Assembly: GCF_001705235.1 (NCBI RefSeq)
Contig: NZ_MCGV01000001.1
Location: 2,914,001-2,978,000, forward strand
Source of the DNA: Clostridium pasteurianum
GTDB taxonomy: Bacteria > Bacillota > Clostridia > Clostridiales > Clostridiaceae
Length of the DNA: 64,000 nt
Direction: 5' to 3'
Both the position numbers and the translations under genes were made by a program. Positions 29,113-37,573 of the stretch are shown piece by piece. Numbering within the stretch: position 1 is the stretch's first letter; the number at the start of each line of letters is the position of its first letter. The notes beneath the pieces were generated by a model that had not been told where the DNA came from, did not search any database, and worked only from the letters and a program-made list of their open reading frames with translations.

Positions 29113-30912
29113 ATGGAGAAAAGTAAAGAATTTATAGATAAAATAGAGCAGCTTAAAATCGAAAAAACGAAATTGAAGCAAAATTACAATATGATGAGCC
29201 TTATGAGGTTTTGTGTTTTTATTGCAGCAGTTTCATTTACATATTTTTTAGTGAAAACTCCATCCATATTTATACTCTTAGGAGCAGTTTTATCTTATGT
29301 TTTATTTGTGTATATTTTAAAAATACATGGAAACATATCGGAGAATCTTTTAATAATAAATAGCTTGATTGATGTAAATGAAAAGTACTTAAAAAGAATA
29401 GATGGAACATGGACATCATTTGATGATTGCGGAGAAGAATTTAAAGAAGAGGGATATCCGTATTTAAGCGATTTAGATATATTCGGGAAGAAATCGCTAT
29501 TTCAACTCATAAACACAACTAAAACTTTTTTAGGAAGAAAAAAATTAGTTAAGGCTTTGAAGAATCCAGAAAAGGATGTTAAGAAAATAAAATTAAGGCA
29601 GAAGGCTGTAAATGAACTTAAAGAAAAATTTGATTTCTGTCAAAGAATAGAAGCACATGGGGGAGAGGACAATTTAAAAAGTAGTCCTGAAGAATTATTT
29701 TCTGATTTAAAAGATACAAGACGTCTTTTTAAAAATCTATGGTTTCAAAATTTTATAAGGGTACTTCCTGTTATATCTATAGTAGTGAGTATAGTTATAA
29801 TATATATGAGAATGAGAAATTACTACTGGGTTATAGGTGCTTTATTTGTATTACATATGTTTATAAATGTTATAGGATATTTAAAAATAGCCCCTGTTTT
29901 GAGCAGAGTATATAAAATAAGGAATGATTTGAAGTCGTATTTTAGAATACTTGATGATATAGAAAAAGAGGAATTTAAAAGTGATTATTTAACTAACTTA
30001 AAAGCTAGTCTATATTTTGACAATAAGCCGGCTTATAAAATATTTAAAAGTTTAACTAGTATAACAGAAAAACTTGAATTTAAAAATAATATTTTTGGCT
30101 ATATTATTTTTGGAATTATAATGCTTTGGGATTATCAGTGTATTTATGAATTTCAAAGTTGGAAAGAAAAATATGGACTTGAAGCTCTTAAGTGGATTGA
30201 TATTATAGGAGAAATTGAAAGTCTTTCAAGTCTTGCAGTGATTGCACAATTAAATAATCATATGGTATTTCCAGAGATTGCAGGAGAGGGACTTGTATTT
30301 GATGGAAAAGAAGTTGGTCATCCACTTATAGCTGAGGACAAGAGGGTAAATAATGATGTGGATATGACTGATAAAATTTTTATAATAACTGGTGCTAATA
30401 TGGCAGGCAAAACCACATTTTTAAGAACTGTTGGAATAAACTTAGTTTTGGCATATGCAGGGGCTCCTGTTTGTGCTTCTAGTCTAAAGTGCTCTGTGGT
30501 AGATATATATACTTCTATGAGGATAACAGACGATTTAAATAACGGTATGTCTACATTTTATGTTGAGCTTATGAGAATAAAGAAAATGATAGAGAATGTA
30601 AAGAAAAAAGCGCCAATGCTTTTTTTAATAGATGAAATATTTCATGGTACCAATGCTAATGATAGGATAGCAGGAGCAAAGAAGGTACTTCAAATTTTAA
30701 ATGAACCGTGGATTTTTGGACTCATCTCTACTCATGATTTTGAACTGTGTGAATTAGAAGATGATAAAAAAAGTAGAATAGTAAATTATCATTTTTCAGA
30801 AACGTATTTAGAAAATAAAATATTATTTGACTATAAAATTAAAACCGGACCATCAGATACTACAAATGCGAAATATTTAATGAAAATGATAGGTATAGAT
30901 GTTGCGAAATAA
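29113..30912 (+). CDS. Membrane-associated MutS-like ATPase
   Basis: A 599-residue protein with hydrophobic segments near residues 34-75 and 215-260 and an isolated MutS domain V at the C-terminus: FIITGANMAGKTTFLRTVGINL (Walker A), YTSMRITDDLNNGMSTFYVELMRI (the MutS ST-box region), MLFLIDEIFHGTNANDR (Walker B) and LISTHDFELCELE. It lacks the mismatch-recognition domains, so it is not MutS1; no Smr domain is present, so it is not MutS2. This arrangement is a known Firmicutes family of unknown function. Its Ala-Lys-stop codons form the arm of a family A palindrome. Confidence 0.82.
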   Translation: MEKSKEFIDKIEQLKIEKTKLKQNYNMMSLMRFCVFIAAVSFTYFLVKTPSIFILLGAVLSYVLFVYILKIHGNISENLLIINSLIDVNEKYLKRIDGTWTSFDDCGEEFKEEGYPYLSDLDIFGKKSLFQLINTTKTFLGRKKLVKALKNPEKDVKKIKLRQKAVNELKEKFDFCQRIEAHGGEDNLKSSPEELFSDLKDTRRLFKNLWFQNFIRVLPVISIVVSIVIIYMRMRNYYWVIGALFVLHMFINVIGYLKIAPVLSRVYKIRNDLKSYFRILDDIEKEEFKSDYLTNLKASLYFDNKPAYKIFKSLTSITEKLEFKNNIFGYIIFGIIMLWDYQCIYEFQSWKEKYGLEALKWIDIIGEIESLSSLAVIAQLNNHMVFPEIAGEGLVFDGKEVGHPLIAEDKRVNNDVDMTDKIFIITGANMAGKTTFLRTVGINLVLAYAGAPVCASSLKCSVVDIYTSMRITDDLNNGMSTFYVELMRIKKMIENVKKKAPMLFLIDEIFHGTNANDRIAGAKKVLQILNEPWIFGLISTHDFELCELEDDKKSRIVNYHFSETYLENKILFDYKIKTGPSDTTNAKYLMKMIGIDVAK

Positions 30913-31094
30913 TAGTATATTGAAACATTAAATAAATCTCATAAGTCTAAGTTTCAAATTATAAAAATACTAAGAAATTTTAATAACTCGCTGAAAAAAA
31001 GCTCAAACAAATTAAAGTTTCTAAGTATTTTTATAATTTGGAACAAGACTTATTGAGGTTTATTTAAATTGTTACCAAAATACTATTATTTCGC
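30904..31094 (+). repeat. Family A palindrome, copy A3 (after the MutS-like gene)
   Basis: The outer arms GCGAAATAATAGTA (30904-30917) and its exact complement (31081-31094) include the last codons Ala-Lys-stop. Subtype I arms; loop ACTCGCTGAAAAAAAGCTCA then ACAAATT. 191 bp long. Confidence 0.85.
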
Positions 31095-31112
31095 TTAGAA
31101 TAAAGCCAAGGA

Positions 31113-31143
31113 AGATTTTTTTCCGCTCCGCTGCGGAAAATCT
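31113..31143 (+). repeat. Family A tail hairpin
   Basis: AGATTTTTTTCCGC ... GCGGAAAATCT, 18 bp after A3, preceded by GCCAAGGA. It is the strongest version of the tail, with extra C-G pairs. Confidence 0.65.
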
Positions 31144-31174
31144 GAATTAAAAGTTTATACAGAGTCAAACTTTT

Positions 31175-31350
31175 AATAACTTGTATATGATAAGAGCGCT
31201 TATATTAGATTAAGAAGGATAACGATCATATACGGGGTTTGGGTCAAAGACCCAGTATCATTCTTAATTATCAATAGGCATTTTCTATATTATTACTAGC
31301 AACTTCATATTAGCATTTTCTAAATAGCCCAAACCTCACGTATGATAATA
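31175..31350. repeat. Family B intergenic repeat
   Basis: It contains ATGATAAGAGCGCTTATATT, AAGAAGGATAACGAT and, further on, the near complement ATCATTCTTAATTAT, CAATAGGCATTTTCTATA, then GCCCAAACCT. The same modules recur at 57045-57285 and 58650-58760. No coding capacity. Confidence 0.6.
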
Positions 31351-31365
31351 TTAATTCGCGATATG

Positions 31366-31439
31366 AAAAACTAGAGAAAATATATATTGAATTCTTCACC
31401 TGTTTTACAACAGAAAATATATATTGTTCTCTAGTTTTT
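31366..31439 (-). terminator. Terminator of the 3D-domain gene
   Basis: AAAAACTAGAGAAAATATA at the left pairs with TATATTGTTCTCTAGTTTTT at the right (about 23 bp). It is symmetrical, so it can also stop transcription arriving from the + strand. Confidence 0.7.
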
Positions 31440-31475
31440 ATGTTCATAAGGTGTTATTAATTGTATATATTACAA

Positions 31476-32510
31476 CTAATTTAGGATGTGTACTGTTACA
31501 CTCTGTACACCCCAATTATTAGCATCTGCTTCTGTTGAGAAAAATAAATCAATTCTATTTCCTATGATAGCTCCACCGGTATCATCAGCTACTGCATATC
31601 CATAACCTTCAATGTAAAGTTTGCTCCCAGATGGTATAACTGTAGGATCTACAGCTACAGTACTGTAACCACCAGGATTTCTAACAGTCTGTGTTCCCCT
31701 TGCGGTAAAACCATCAGTAGAATATCCTGTTGCAACCATAGTAAGTGTTTTAACAGGTTGTCCTTTAAAGGATTGAATGCTTCCACTAGATTGAGTGCTG
31801 CTAGAACTCTTTGAGTTATTTTTATTTGCGGCCGCTGCTGCTGCCGCCGCAGCTGCAGCTTGCTGCTTTTGACGTTCTTCCTCAGCTTGTTTTGCTGCGA
31901 GTAACGTTTGTTCTTTTTTAGTTGTTTTGTCAAGCAAAGTCTTTTGATTGCCCATATCATTGCTTAAACTTGCTAAAATAGTTTCATTACTTTGCTTTAG
32001 AGCCGATATTTTGTTATTTTCATCGGTTAAAGTTTGTTTTTGTTTATTTATAGTTTCTTTTTCCTCTTTTACATTACCAATAACATTATTATCAAATTTT
32101 ATTACAGTGGCAATAGCATTTGCTTTTTCTGCAAAATCACTTAAACTCTTTGAAGAAAAAATTATGTTTATATATGAATCTGTGCCGTTCATATACATTG
32201 ATCTAACTCTTTTTTCAAATAAATCTTGTTGTGAATTTAAATTATTTTTTGCATAATCCAATCTGCTTTCTGTATTTTTCATATCAGCAGCTACTTTATT
32301 CATTTCTTTTTTGTTGCTGTCTATTTGTTTTAATACATCTTGAATTTTACCATTTAAATTCTGAATTTTGCCCTGTATATTTTTTTTGTCTTCTTGAGTT
32401 TGTTTTAATGCATCTGATTCGTTATTGGATGGTTGTGCAGCCATTACATTACTGTTAAGAGTAACGCTTAAAGCCAGCATTGTAATAACAGATAAAACTC
32501 TCTTATTCAA
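31476..32510 (-). CDS. Secreted coiled-coil protein with C-terminal 3D domain
   Basis: A 344-residue exported protein. The signal peptide ends about residue 24 (SNVMAAQ). Residues about 35-215 are Lys/Gln/Asn-rich coiled coil of the PcsB/CwlO N-terminal type, followed by an 11-alanine run encoded with mixed codons (a GC-rich patch at about 31829-31861) and a Ser/Gln linker. The C-terminal 3D domain has MVATGYSTDGFTARG, VAVDPTVIPSGSKLYIEGYG and VADDTGGAIIGNRIDLFF, whose three aspartates give the domain its name. 3D domains are MltA/Rpf-like and are associated with peptidoglycan cleavage. It probably acts in wall remodelling. Confidence 0.85.
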   Translation of the reverse strand: MNKRVLSVITMLALSVTLNSNVMAAQPSNNESDALKQTQEDKKNIQGKIQNLNGKIQDVLKQIDSNKKEMNKVAADMKNTESRLDYAKNNLNSQQDLFEKRVRSMYMNGTDSYINIIFSSKSLSDFAEKANAIATVIKFDNNVIGNVKEEKETINKQKQTLTDENNKISALKQSNETILASLSNDMGNQKTLLDKTTKKEQTLLAAKQAEEERQKQQAAAAAAAAAAANKNNSKSSSSTQSSGSIQSFKGQPVKTLTMVATGYSTDGFTARGTQTVRNPGGYSTVAVDPTVIPSGSKLYIEGYGYAVADDTGGAIIGNRIDLFFSTEADANNWGVQSVTVHILN

Positions 32511-32715
32511 TTGCTTTCCCCCTCAGATTTAATTATAACTTCTTCTATGATAACACATTAGGTGGCATATGTAAAATTTTAGGTGTCAAAATCTTACATA
32601 ACAGTAAATTTGAATTAAAAAAACTGTTATATAATACAGGAGCATTTTATGTTAAAATATATAAGTGGATGCCTTTGAATCCAATTTAATAGTAAATGTT
32701 TAAGGAGTGGTAATA

Positions 32716-33612
32716 GTGTGTGTAAAATTAGAAAATGAAATTTTTAAAGTTGAGGTAGCAGAAAATGGAGCAGAACTTACAAGTCTAAAAAGTAAAAAAA
32801 ATGAAAATGAATATATTTGGACAGCAGATTCTAAGTATTGGGGAAGACATGCACCTATTTTGTTTCCTATAGTTGGAAGACTTAAAAATAATCAATATAG
32901 AATTAATGATAAGGTTTATGATTTACCCCAACATGGCTTTGCTAGAGATATGAAATTTCAAGTTGAAAGTAAAAGTGATGATAAGGTTGTGTTTAAGCTT
33001 TTATGGGATGAAGAAACTATAAAAAAGTACCCATATAAATTTGAATTAAGAGTTACATATGTACTTAATGGAGATACAATTGAAATTTCTTATAATGTAA
33101 AGAACGTAGATGATAAGGATATAGTATTTTCTATAGGTGCTCATACTGGATTTAACTGCCCAGTCATTGGAAAGCAATCTGAAGAGGATGAGTTAAAGTT
33201 CAATAATTATTATTTTGAGTTTGAAAAGCCAGAGACAGTAGGAGTTTCAAGACTTAATGGCGATTCTTTGCTTAGAAGAAATACATCTCCATTTTTGTAT
33301 GCTTCAAATATAATAAATTTAGATGAAAAATTGTTTAAGCAGGGAGTACTGATATTTAAAGATTTAAATTCAAAGAGTATTTCACTTAAGAATAACAAAA
33401 ATAAAAGTACAATAACAGTAAAATTTGATGGATTTCCTTATCTTGGATTATGGTCTAAAGAAAGTGGTGCACCATTTGTATGTATAGAACCATGGTTTGG
33501 TCATGCTGATTTTGAAGATTTTAATGGCGATTTTAGAGAAAAAGAAGATGGAATTAAACTTGAAGCAGGAAAAGAATTTACATGTACATATTCTATTAGT
33601 ATTAATGAATAA
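32716..33612 (+). CDS. Aldose 1-epimerase family protein
   Basis: A 298-residue galactose-mutarotase-like protein. AAGGAG (32702-32707) favours GTG 32716 as start rather than the GTG at 32707 that overlaps it. Motifs are AENGAELTSLKSKK, GRHAPILFPIVGRLKNN with its Arg, LPQHGFARDM (catalytic His), SIGAHTGFNCP (second His) and CIEPWFGHADFE. The catalytic Glu region lies in the C-terminal third. It belongs to the YeaD/LacX-like branch that interconverts sugar anomers, possibly of hexose phosphates. It is monocistronic, divergent from the 3D gene, and followed by a family A palindrome. Confidence 0.85.
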   Translation: MCVKLENEIFKVEVAENGAELTSLKSKKNENEYIWTADSKYWGRHAPILFPIVGRLKNNQYRINDKVYDLPQHGFARDMKFQVESKSDDKVVFKLLWDEETIKKYPYKFELRVTYVLNGDTIEISYNVKNVDDKDIVFSIGAHTGFNCPVIGKQSEEDELKFNNYYFEFEKPETVGVSRLNGDSLLRRNTSPFLYASNIINLDEKLFKQGVLIFKDLNSKSISLKNNKNKSTITVKFDGFPYLGLWSKESGAPFVCIEPWFGHADFEDFNGDFREKEDGIKLEAGKEFTCTYSISINE

Positions 33613-33618
33613 GCGGCT

Positions 33619-33810
33619 GGGCAGTAACAGTATTTTAGAACATTAAATAAAACTCATAAGACTAAGCTTCAAATTATAAAAATCCTAAGAAGTTTCAATA
33701 ACTCGCTAAAAAGAAGCTCAGACAAATTGAAACATCTAAGTCTTTTTATAATTTGAAGCAAAGTCTTATTGAGTTTTATTTAAATTGTTCTTAAAATACT
33801 GTTACTGCCC
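33619..33810 (+). repeat. Family A palindrome, copy A4 (after the epimerase gene)
   Basis: The outer arms GGGCAGTAACAGTATTTTA (33619-33637) and its exact complement (33792-33810) start seven bases after the stop. Inner arms CTTCAAATTATAAAAA and TTTTTATAATTTGAAG are perfect complements. The loop is ACTCGCTAAAAAGAAGCTCA then GACAAATT. Subtype I. Confidence 0.88.
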
Positions 33811-33830
33811 ATAAAGGGTAAAGGCAAGGA

Positions 33831-33862
33831 AGATTTTCTTCCGCTAGAGCTACCGAAAATCT
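33831..33862 (+). repeat. Family A tail hairpin
   Basis: AGATTTTCTTCCGCT ... CCGAAAATCT, 20 bp after A4, preceded by GGCAAGGA as in A1. Confidence 0.65.
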
Positions 33863-34015
33863 GAATTAAAAGCTTTCTGTAGTGAAATGAAGGAAAGGTG
33901 TAATTGATTTACTACTTTTACGATTTACCACTTTAACGTGATAAAATTTTATGATATTATATAAATATACAATTTTATTTATACATACAAAAATTTTAGT
34001 TTAGAGGGTGAAGCT

Positions 34016-35086
34016 ATGAGTAAGTTTTGGAATGAGCGTGTAAAAAAGTTAAAACCATATGTTCCAGGTGAACAGCCTAAAGATCAGAAATATATAAAAT
34101 TAAATACAAATGAAAATCCATATCCACCGTCGCCTAAGGTAATAGAGGCTATAAATAAGGTTGCAGATTATAGACTTAAATTGTACCCAGATGCCAATTG
34201 TGATTCACTTAAGAAAACTATTGCTGAATATTACAACTTATCTCAAGATGAAATTTTTATAGGCAATGGTTCAGATGAAGTTTTGGCATTTTCTTTTATG
34301 ACTTTTTTTAGTCCTAAGAAAACTGTATTTTTTGCAGATATAACATACAGTTTCTATAAGGTTTATGCCAATTTATTAGATTTGAATTGCAAATTAATTC
34401 CTTTAAAAGATGACTTTAGTATTGATGTAGATGAGTTTTGTAAAGATAATGGAGGAGTAATAATTCCAAATCCTAATGCGCCTACTGCAAAATATATTGG
34501 ACTTGAAGCAATAAAGAAAATATTGGATTCAAATCCTGACTCTGTTGTTATAATAGACGAGGCCTATATAGATTTTGGTGGCGAATCAGCAGTTAAATTT
34601 ATAAATGATTATCCGAACCTTTTAATAATTCAAACATTTTCTAAATCAAGAGCTTTAGCTGGTCTTAGAGTTGGTTTTGCAATGGGAAATCATGAGCTTA
34701 TAGAAGGACTTGAGAGAATAAAAAATTCTATAAATTCTTATACTTTGGATACAATTGCACTTGCAGGAGCTGAAGCTGCTTTTAAGGATAAAGAATATTT
34801 TGAAGATACAAGAAAAAAAATCATAAAAACTAGAGATAGAGTAAGTGAAGAATTAAGAAAAATAGGATTTAAAGTTATTGATTCAAAAGCTAACTTTATA
34901 TTTATAAGTCATCCTAAGGTTTACGCAGAGGATATATTTAAAGAATTAAGAAGAAGAGGAATATTAGTGAGATACTTTAATGATTCAAGAATTGATAATT
35001 ATTTGCGAGTCAGCATAGGGAATGATGAAGAGATGGATAGGTTTGTGAAAGAAATTAAAGAAATTAGCAGCATTTTGGAACGTTAA
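34016..35086 (+). CDS. hisC: Histidinol-phosphate aminotransferase
   Basis: A 356-residue PLP enzyme of fold type I, subgroup beta. Motifs: KLNTNENPYPPSP, YPDANCDSLKKTIAEYY, FIGNGSDEVLAF, IPNPNAPTA, VIIDEAYIDFGG, and FSKSRALAGLRVGFAMG with the PLP-binding Lys in TFSKS. It transaminates histidinol phosphate in histidine synthesis; it stands apart from other his genes, so a broader aromatic or phosphonate aminotransferase role is possible. The last nine codons (KEISSILER) lie inside the outer arm of a family A palindrome, so its C-terminus is partly defined by that repeat. Confidence 0.85.
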   Translation: MSKFWNERVKKLKPYVPGEQPKDQKYIKLNTNENPYPPSPKVIEAINKVADYRLKLYPDANCDSLKKTIAEYYNLSQDEIFIGNGSDEVLAFSFMTFFSPKKTVFFADITYSFYKVYANLLDLNCKLIPLKDDFSIDVDEFCKDNGGVIIPNPNAPTAKYIGLEAIKKILDSNPDSVVIIDEAYIDFGGESAVKFINDYPNLLIIQTFSKSRALAGLRVGFAMGNHELIEGLERIKNSINSYTLDTIALAGAEAAFKDKEYFEDTRKKIIKTRDRVSEELRKIGFKVIDSKANFIFISHPKVYAEDIFKELRRRGILVRYFNDSRIDNYLRVSIGNDEEMDRFVKEIKEISSILER

Positions 35087-35247
35087 ACAAATTCTATAAA
35101 TCTAAGATCAAAAAATAATGAAATACTAAGAGTTTTTAATAACTCCCTATCGGTCAGACAAATTAAAAACTCTAAGTATTTCATTATTTTTTGACCAAGA
35201 TTTATTAGAATTTTTTTAAATCGTTCCAAAATGCTGCTAATTTCTTT
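35057..35247 (+). repeat. Family A palindrome, copy A5 (overlapping the hisC 3' end)
   Basis: Perfect 26-bp outer arms at 35057-35082 and 35222-35247; the left one is coding (last nine hisC codons). Inner arms GATCAAAAAATAATGAAATAC and GTATTTCATTATTTTTTGACC pair. The apex is changed to AACTCCCTATCGGTCAGACA, the most divergent loop of the complete copies. Subtype II (ATAAATCTAAG / AAGATTTATTAG). Confidence 0.88.
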
Positions 35248-35264
35248 TTGGGGTAAAACAAGGA

Positions 35265-35292
35265 AAAAATTCCTCCGTGCCTACGGAATTTT
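35265..35292 (+). repeat. Family A tail hairpin, second type
   Basis: AAAAATTCC pairs with GGAATTTT around TCCGTGCCTAC. It has the same position and TCCG start as the AGATTTTC type, but a different paired stem. Confidence 0.65.
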
Positions 35293-35440
35293 GGGCTTAG
35301 ACTATGTTTGAGGTAAATGTTAAGACAGCATGTATTTTATACAGTAAGTAGATTAAAAAGTTATTACTAATCAGTAAATTAAGTTATAAGCTTTTCGTAG
35401 TGGAACGGAGAAAAGGTATCATTGTTTCACTTATAAAGCG

Positions 35441-35530
35441 AAGCAATAGTATTTTGGGAACGATTTAAATAAAATTCAATAAGCCTTGCCCAAAATTATA
35501 AAAAGACTTAGAAATTTTATTGTTATAATC
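35441..35530 (-). repeat. Half family A element, copy A6, inverted
   Basis: Read on the - strand it is the 3' half only: ATTTCTAAGTCTTTTTATAATTTTGGGC, then AAGGCTTATTGAATTTTATTTAAATCGTTCCC and AAAATACTATTGC. The loop and 5' half are missing. It abuts the decayed patatin gene and is sense relative to it. Confidence 0.65.
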
Positions 35531-35975
35531 TAGAGTTATAGTTCTGATGTCATCTTTTTCACGTACAAACATTCCTGAGTCGTAGTTTAAAGGAGTACTT
35601 ACTAAATCTATAAGATATGGGAGTATATTTGTTTTACCTTTAAGAATATTACTTGCGGTTTTGTTTATTTTTATTCCGAATGTTGGCCACTCAGGTATTC
35701 CTTAAACATCGAAGATCCATATTGGAAAGTTGCTCAAGAGACCACCATCAACAATAAAACTGTATGGTGAAGTATTTTTTAGAATGTAGGGAGTAAAATA
35801 AAGTGGTATAGAACAACTCATGCGCACTGCTTTTGCAATACTGAATTCCATGGGATCAATATTGTATTTTCTTAGGTCATCTGGCAAAATCATTATTCTC
35901 CTCAAGTGCCTTGAGTACACCGACGTAGCCTATACCTAAAACACCTTCACCTTGAAACACTATATCAACGTTCAT
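35531..35975 (-). pseudogene. Decayed patatin-like phospholipase
   Basis: From ATG 35975 (behind GAGGTAG) the frame reads MNVDIVFQGEGVLGIGYVGVLKALEE, the patatin oxyanion loop, then stops after about 32 codons. The nucleophile elbow GTSAG is absent, consistent with an internal deletion. Another frame resumes with AKAVRMSCSIPLYFTPY and FIVDGGLLSNFPIWIFDV, containing the catalytic DGG, then a stop, then GIPEWPTFGIKINK in the remaining tail. Two or more lesions plus loss of the serine make it non-functional. Its 3' end is replaced by half a family A element. Confidence 0.75.
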
Positions 35976-36201
35976 TTTGCTACCTCAAAATTTATGCTAT
36001 CATAATATAAGTATTTTTTTGTAATGAAAATGGTACTTAAAAATGCTTATAATAGTCAAAAATTCTCGCAATTAATTATAGTTATAAAAATTTTACATTA
36101 ATTTTATATTGAATTTATTTCCTAAATGTATAATATAAGTGATTTGGATAAAAATAATACTTTAGGATAGAAATACGCTGTGAATTTAAGAGGTGTACAT
36201 T
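35976..36201. other. Noncoding spacer upstream of the pyruvyltransferase-like gene
   Basis: AT-rich with several TATAAT-like sequences (e.g. 36131-36140). It should contain the promoters for two divergent genes; I cannot fix one. Confidence 0.3.
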
Positions 36202-37398
36202 TTGAAAAATAAAATTGGTATAATGTATGATAACATAAGTGGAAATACGGGAGATGCAGCCATTGGTATTAGCCTGAAAAAAATGATGAAAGAACTAAAA
36301 GTGGATTTTGAAGAGGTTTTACTCAATGATATTTCTTCGTTTAAATATAATACTGTAATAATAGGGGGAGGGCACTTAATAAGGGAAAATAGTGACTTTT
36401 TTTATGATAAGTTTAAATTGAGGGGGAGAAATATTTTAAATGCTGTTGGTGTTGTTGGAAATCCTAAAGACTTATATTACTTAAGGGATTATAAATATGT
36501 TACCTTTAGGAGTACGGGTGATATGAAGAAGGCTCAATATACAGGTAAGGAAAGCAGTGTTGTACCGTGTACTACTATGCTTTTAGAGGATTTAAAAGGA
36601 AGTTTTCCTATAGAAATAAAAAAACCAAGCATTGGAATTCATCTTATTCCCAATCTTTTTTCAGGTGAAGAGGAGGAAATATTAATAGAGTGGATATCTA
36701 AACTGCCGTATAATATATATTTTATTCCAATAACGCATTATAATTACGATTATAATTATATGTATAAGCTTAGCAAAAGAATTGCGAATGCTACTATACT
36801 TCCCATAATGAAGCCTCTTGAAGTATTTACGGTTATGGGAAAGTTTAATTATGTTATTACATGTTCACTTCACGGTTCAATATTTTCATATATACATAAT
36901 GTGCCTTTTATATTGATGGATCAGGAAAAAAGCAGATTCTTTCTTGAGGATAGAAATTTACAGGCAAATTTATTTGGAAATTTAGAGGAAATGATTAATT
37001 TATCAGAAGCTATGCTAAATAAACCTTTGGATTATTCTAAACTTATATCAAAAGATAAGAAAATTCTTGATAATCATATGAAAACAATAAAGGAACTTAT
37101 TCCAGGCAATGGGGTTAGCTTAATAAATGAAAACAATAAAAATTGTGAAACAACTCAATTAAACATGCAGAACTCTATTCTTCAAAATAATATGAATAAA
37201 TTAATATGTGAATTGGAGCAGTATAAAATAAACTTGGGAAATGCAAATCATGAATTAAATAAATGTAGAAAAAAAAGTTTATACTATCAAAATTCACTGT
37301 ATAAAATCCATAATTCACGCGGATGGAAATTTTTAAAGAGACTTTATTCCATAGAAGATTTTGTAATGAAAAAAGTTAAAACTATATTTTGGTGTTGA
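36202..37398 (+). CDS. Polysaccharide pyruvyl transferase family protein with C-terminal coiled coil
   Basis: A 398-residue protein. AAGAGGTG before TTG 36202 favours that start over GTG 36193. The N-terminus IGIMYDNISGNTGDAAIGISLKKMM (N-x-GD-x-A), NTVIIGGGHLI, and the C-terminal YVITCSLHGSIFSYIHNVPFILMD match the CsaB/WcaK-type family. After about residue 305 comes a Gln/Asn-rich helical coiled coil, ending with IHNSRGWKFLKRLYSIEDF, a tail more usual in glycosyltransferases. The gene is alone, far from the polysaccharide operon. The substrate is unknown. Confidence 0.72.
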   Translation: MKNKIGIMYDNISGNTGDAAIGISLKKMMKELKVDFEEVLLNDISSFKYNTVIIGGGHLIRENSDFFYDKFKLRGRNILNAVGVVGNPKDLYYLRDYKYVTFRSTGDMKKAQYTGKESSVVPCTTMLLEDLKGSFPIEIKKPSIGIHLIPNLFSGEEEEILIEWISKLPYNIYFIPITHYNYDYNYMYKLSKRIANATILPIMKPLEVFTVMGKFNYVITCSLHGSIFSYIHNVPFILMDQEKSRFFLEDRNLQANLFGNLEEMINLSEAMLNKPLDYSKLISKDKKILDNHMKTIKELIPGNGVSLINENNKNCETTQLNMQNSILQNNMNKLICELEQYKINLGNANHELNKCRKKSLYYQNSLYKIHNSRGWKFLKRLYSIEDFVMKKVKTIFWC

Positions 37399-37573
37399 GA
37401 ATAAAAAAACATATCCTATTTTCTATTCAATATAAATAAAACTTCTCTTCTAAATCAGTATGTTTTTGGAAATAAATGATATTATGAACCAATCCAAGAT
37501 GAGCTTCGATTAATTATAATTATGTGTAATTTTATGTTAAAATGTATATAAGCTTATTTTGGAGGAAGTATAT

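Noticed and set aside
31829-31861. GC-rich patch containing a NotI-type sequence as a cloning scar
   Set aside because: It is in frame and encodes an 11-alanine run with mixed codons inside a linker, so it is natural low-complexity coding sequence.
31655-31960. Alternative frame in the 3D-domain gene with Gln/Arg runs
   Set aside because: It is the shadow of the alanine/glutamine repeat region; the 3D domain frame has a clear signal peptide and domain.
34900-35086. hisC as part of a histidine operon
   Set aside because: No other his gene is adjacent; the next coding sequence downstream is the patatin pseudogene on the other strand.
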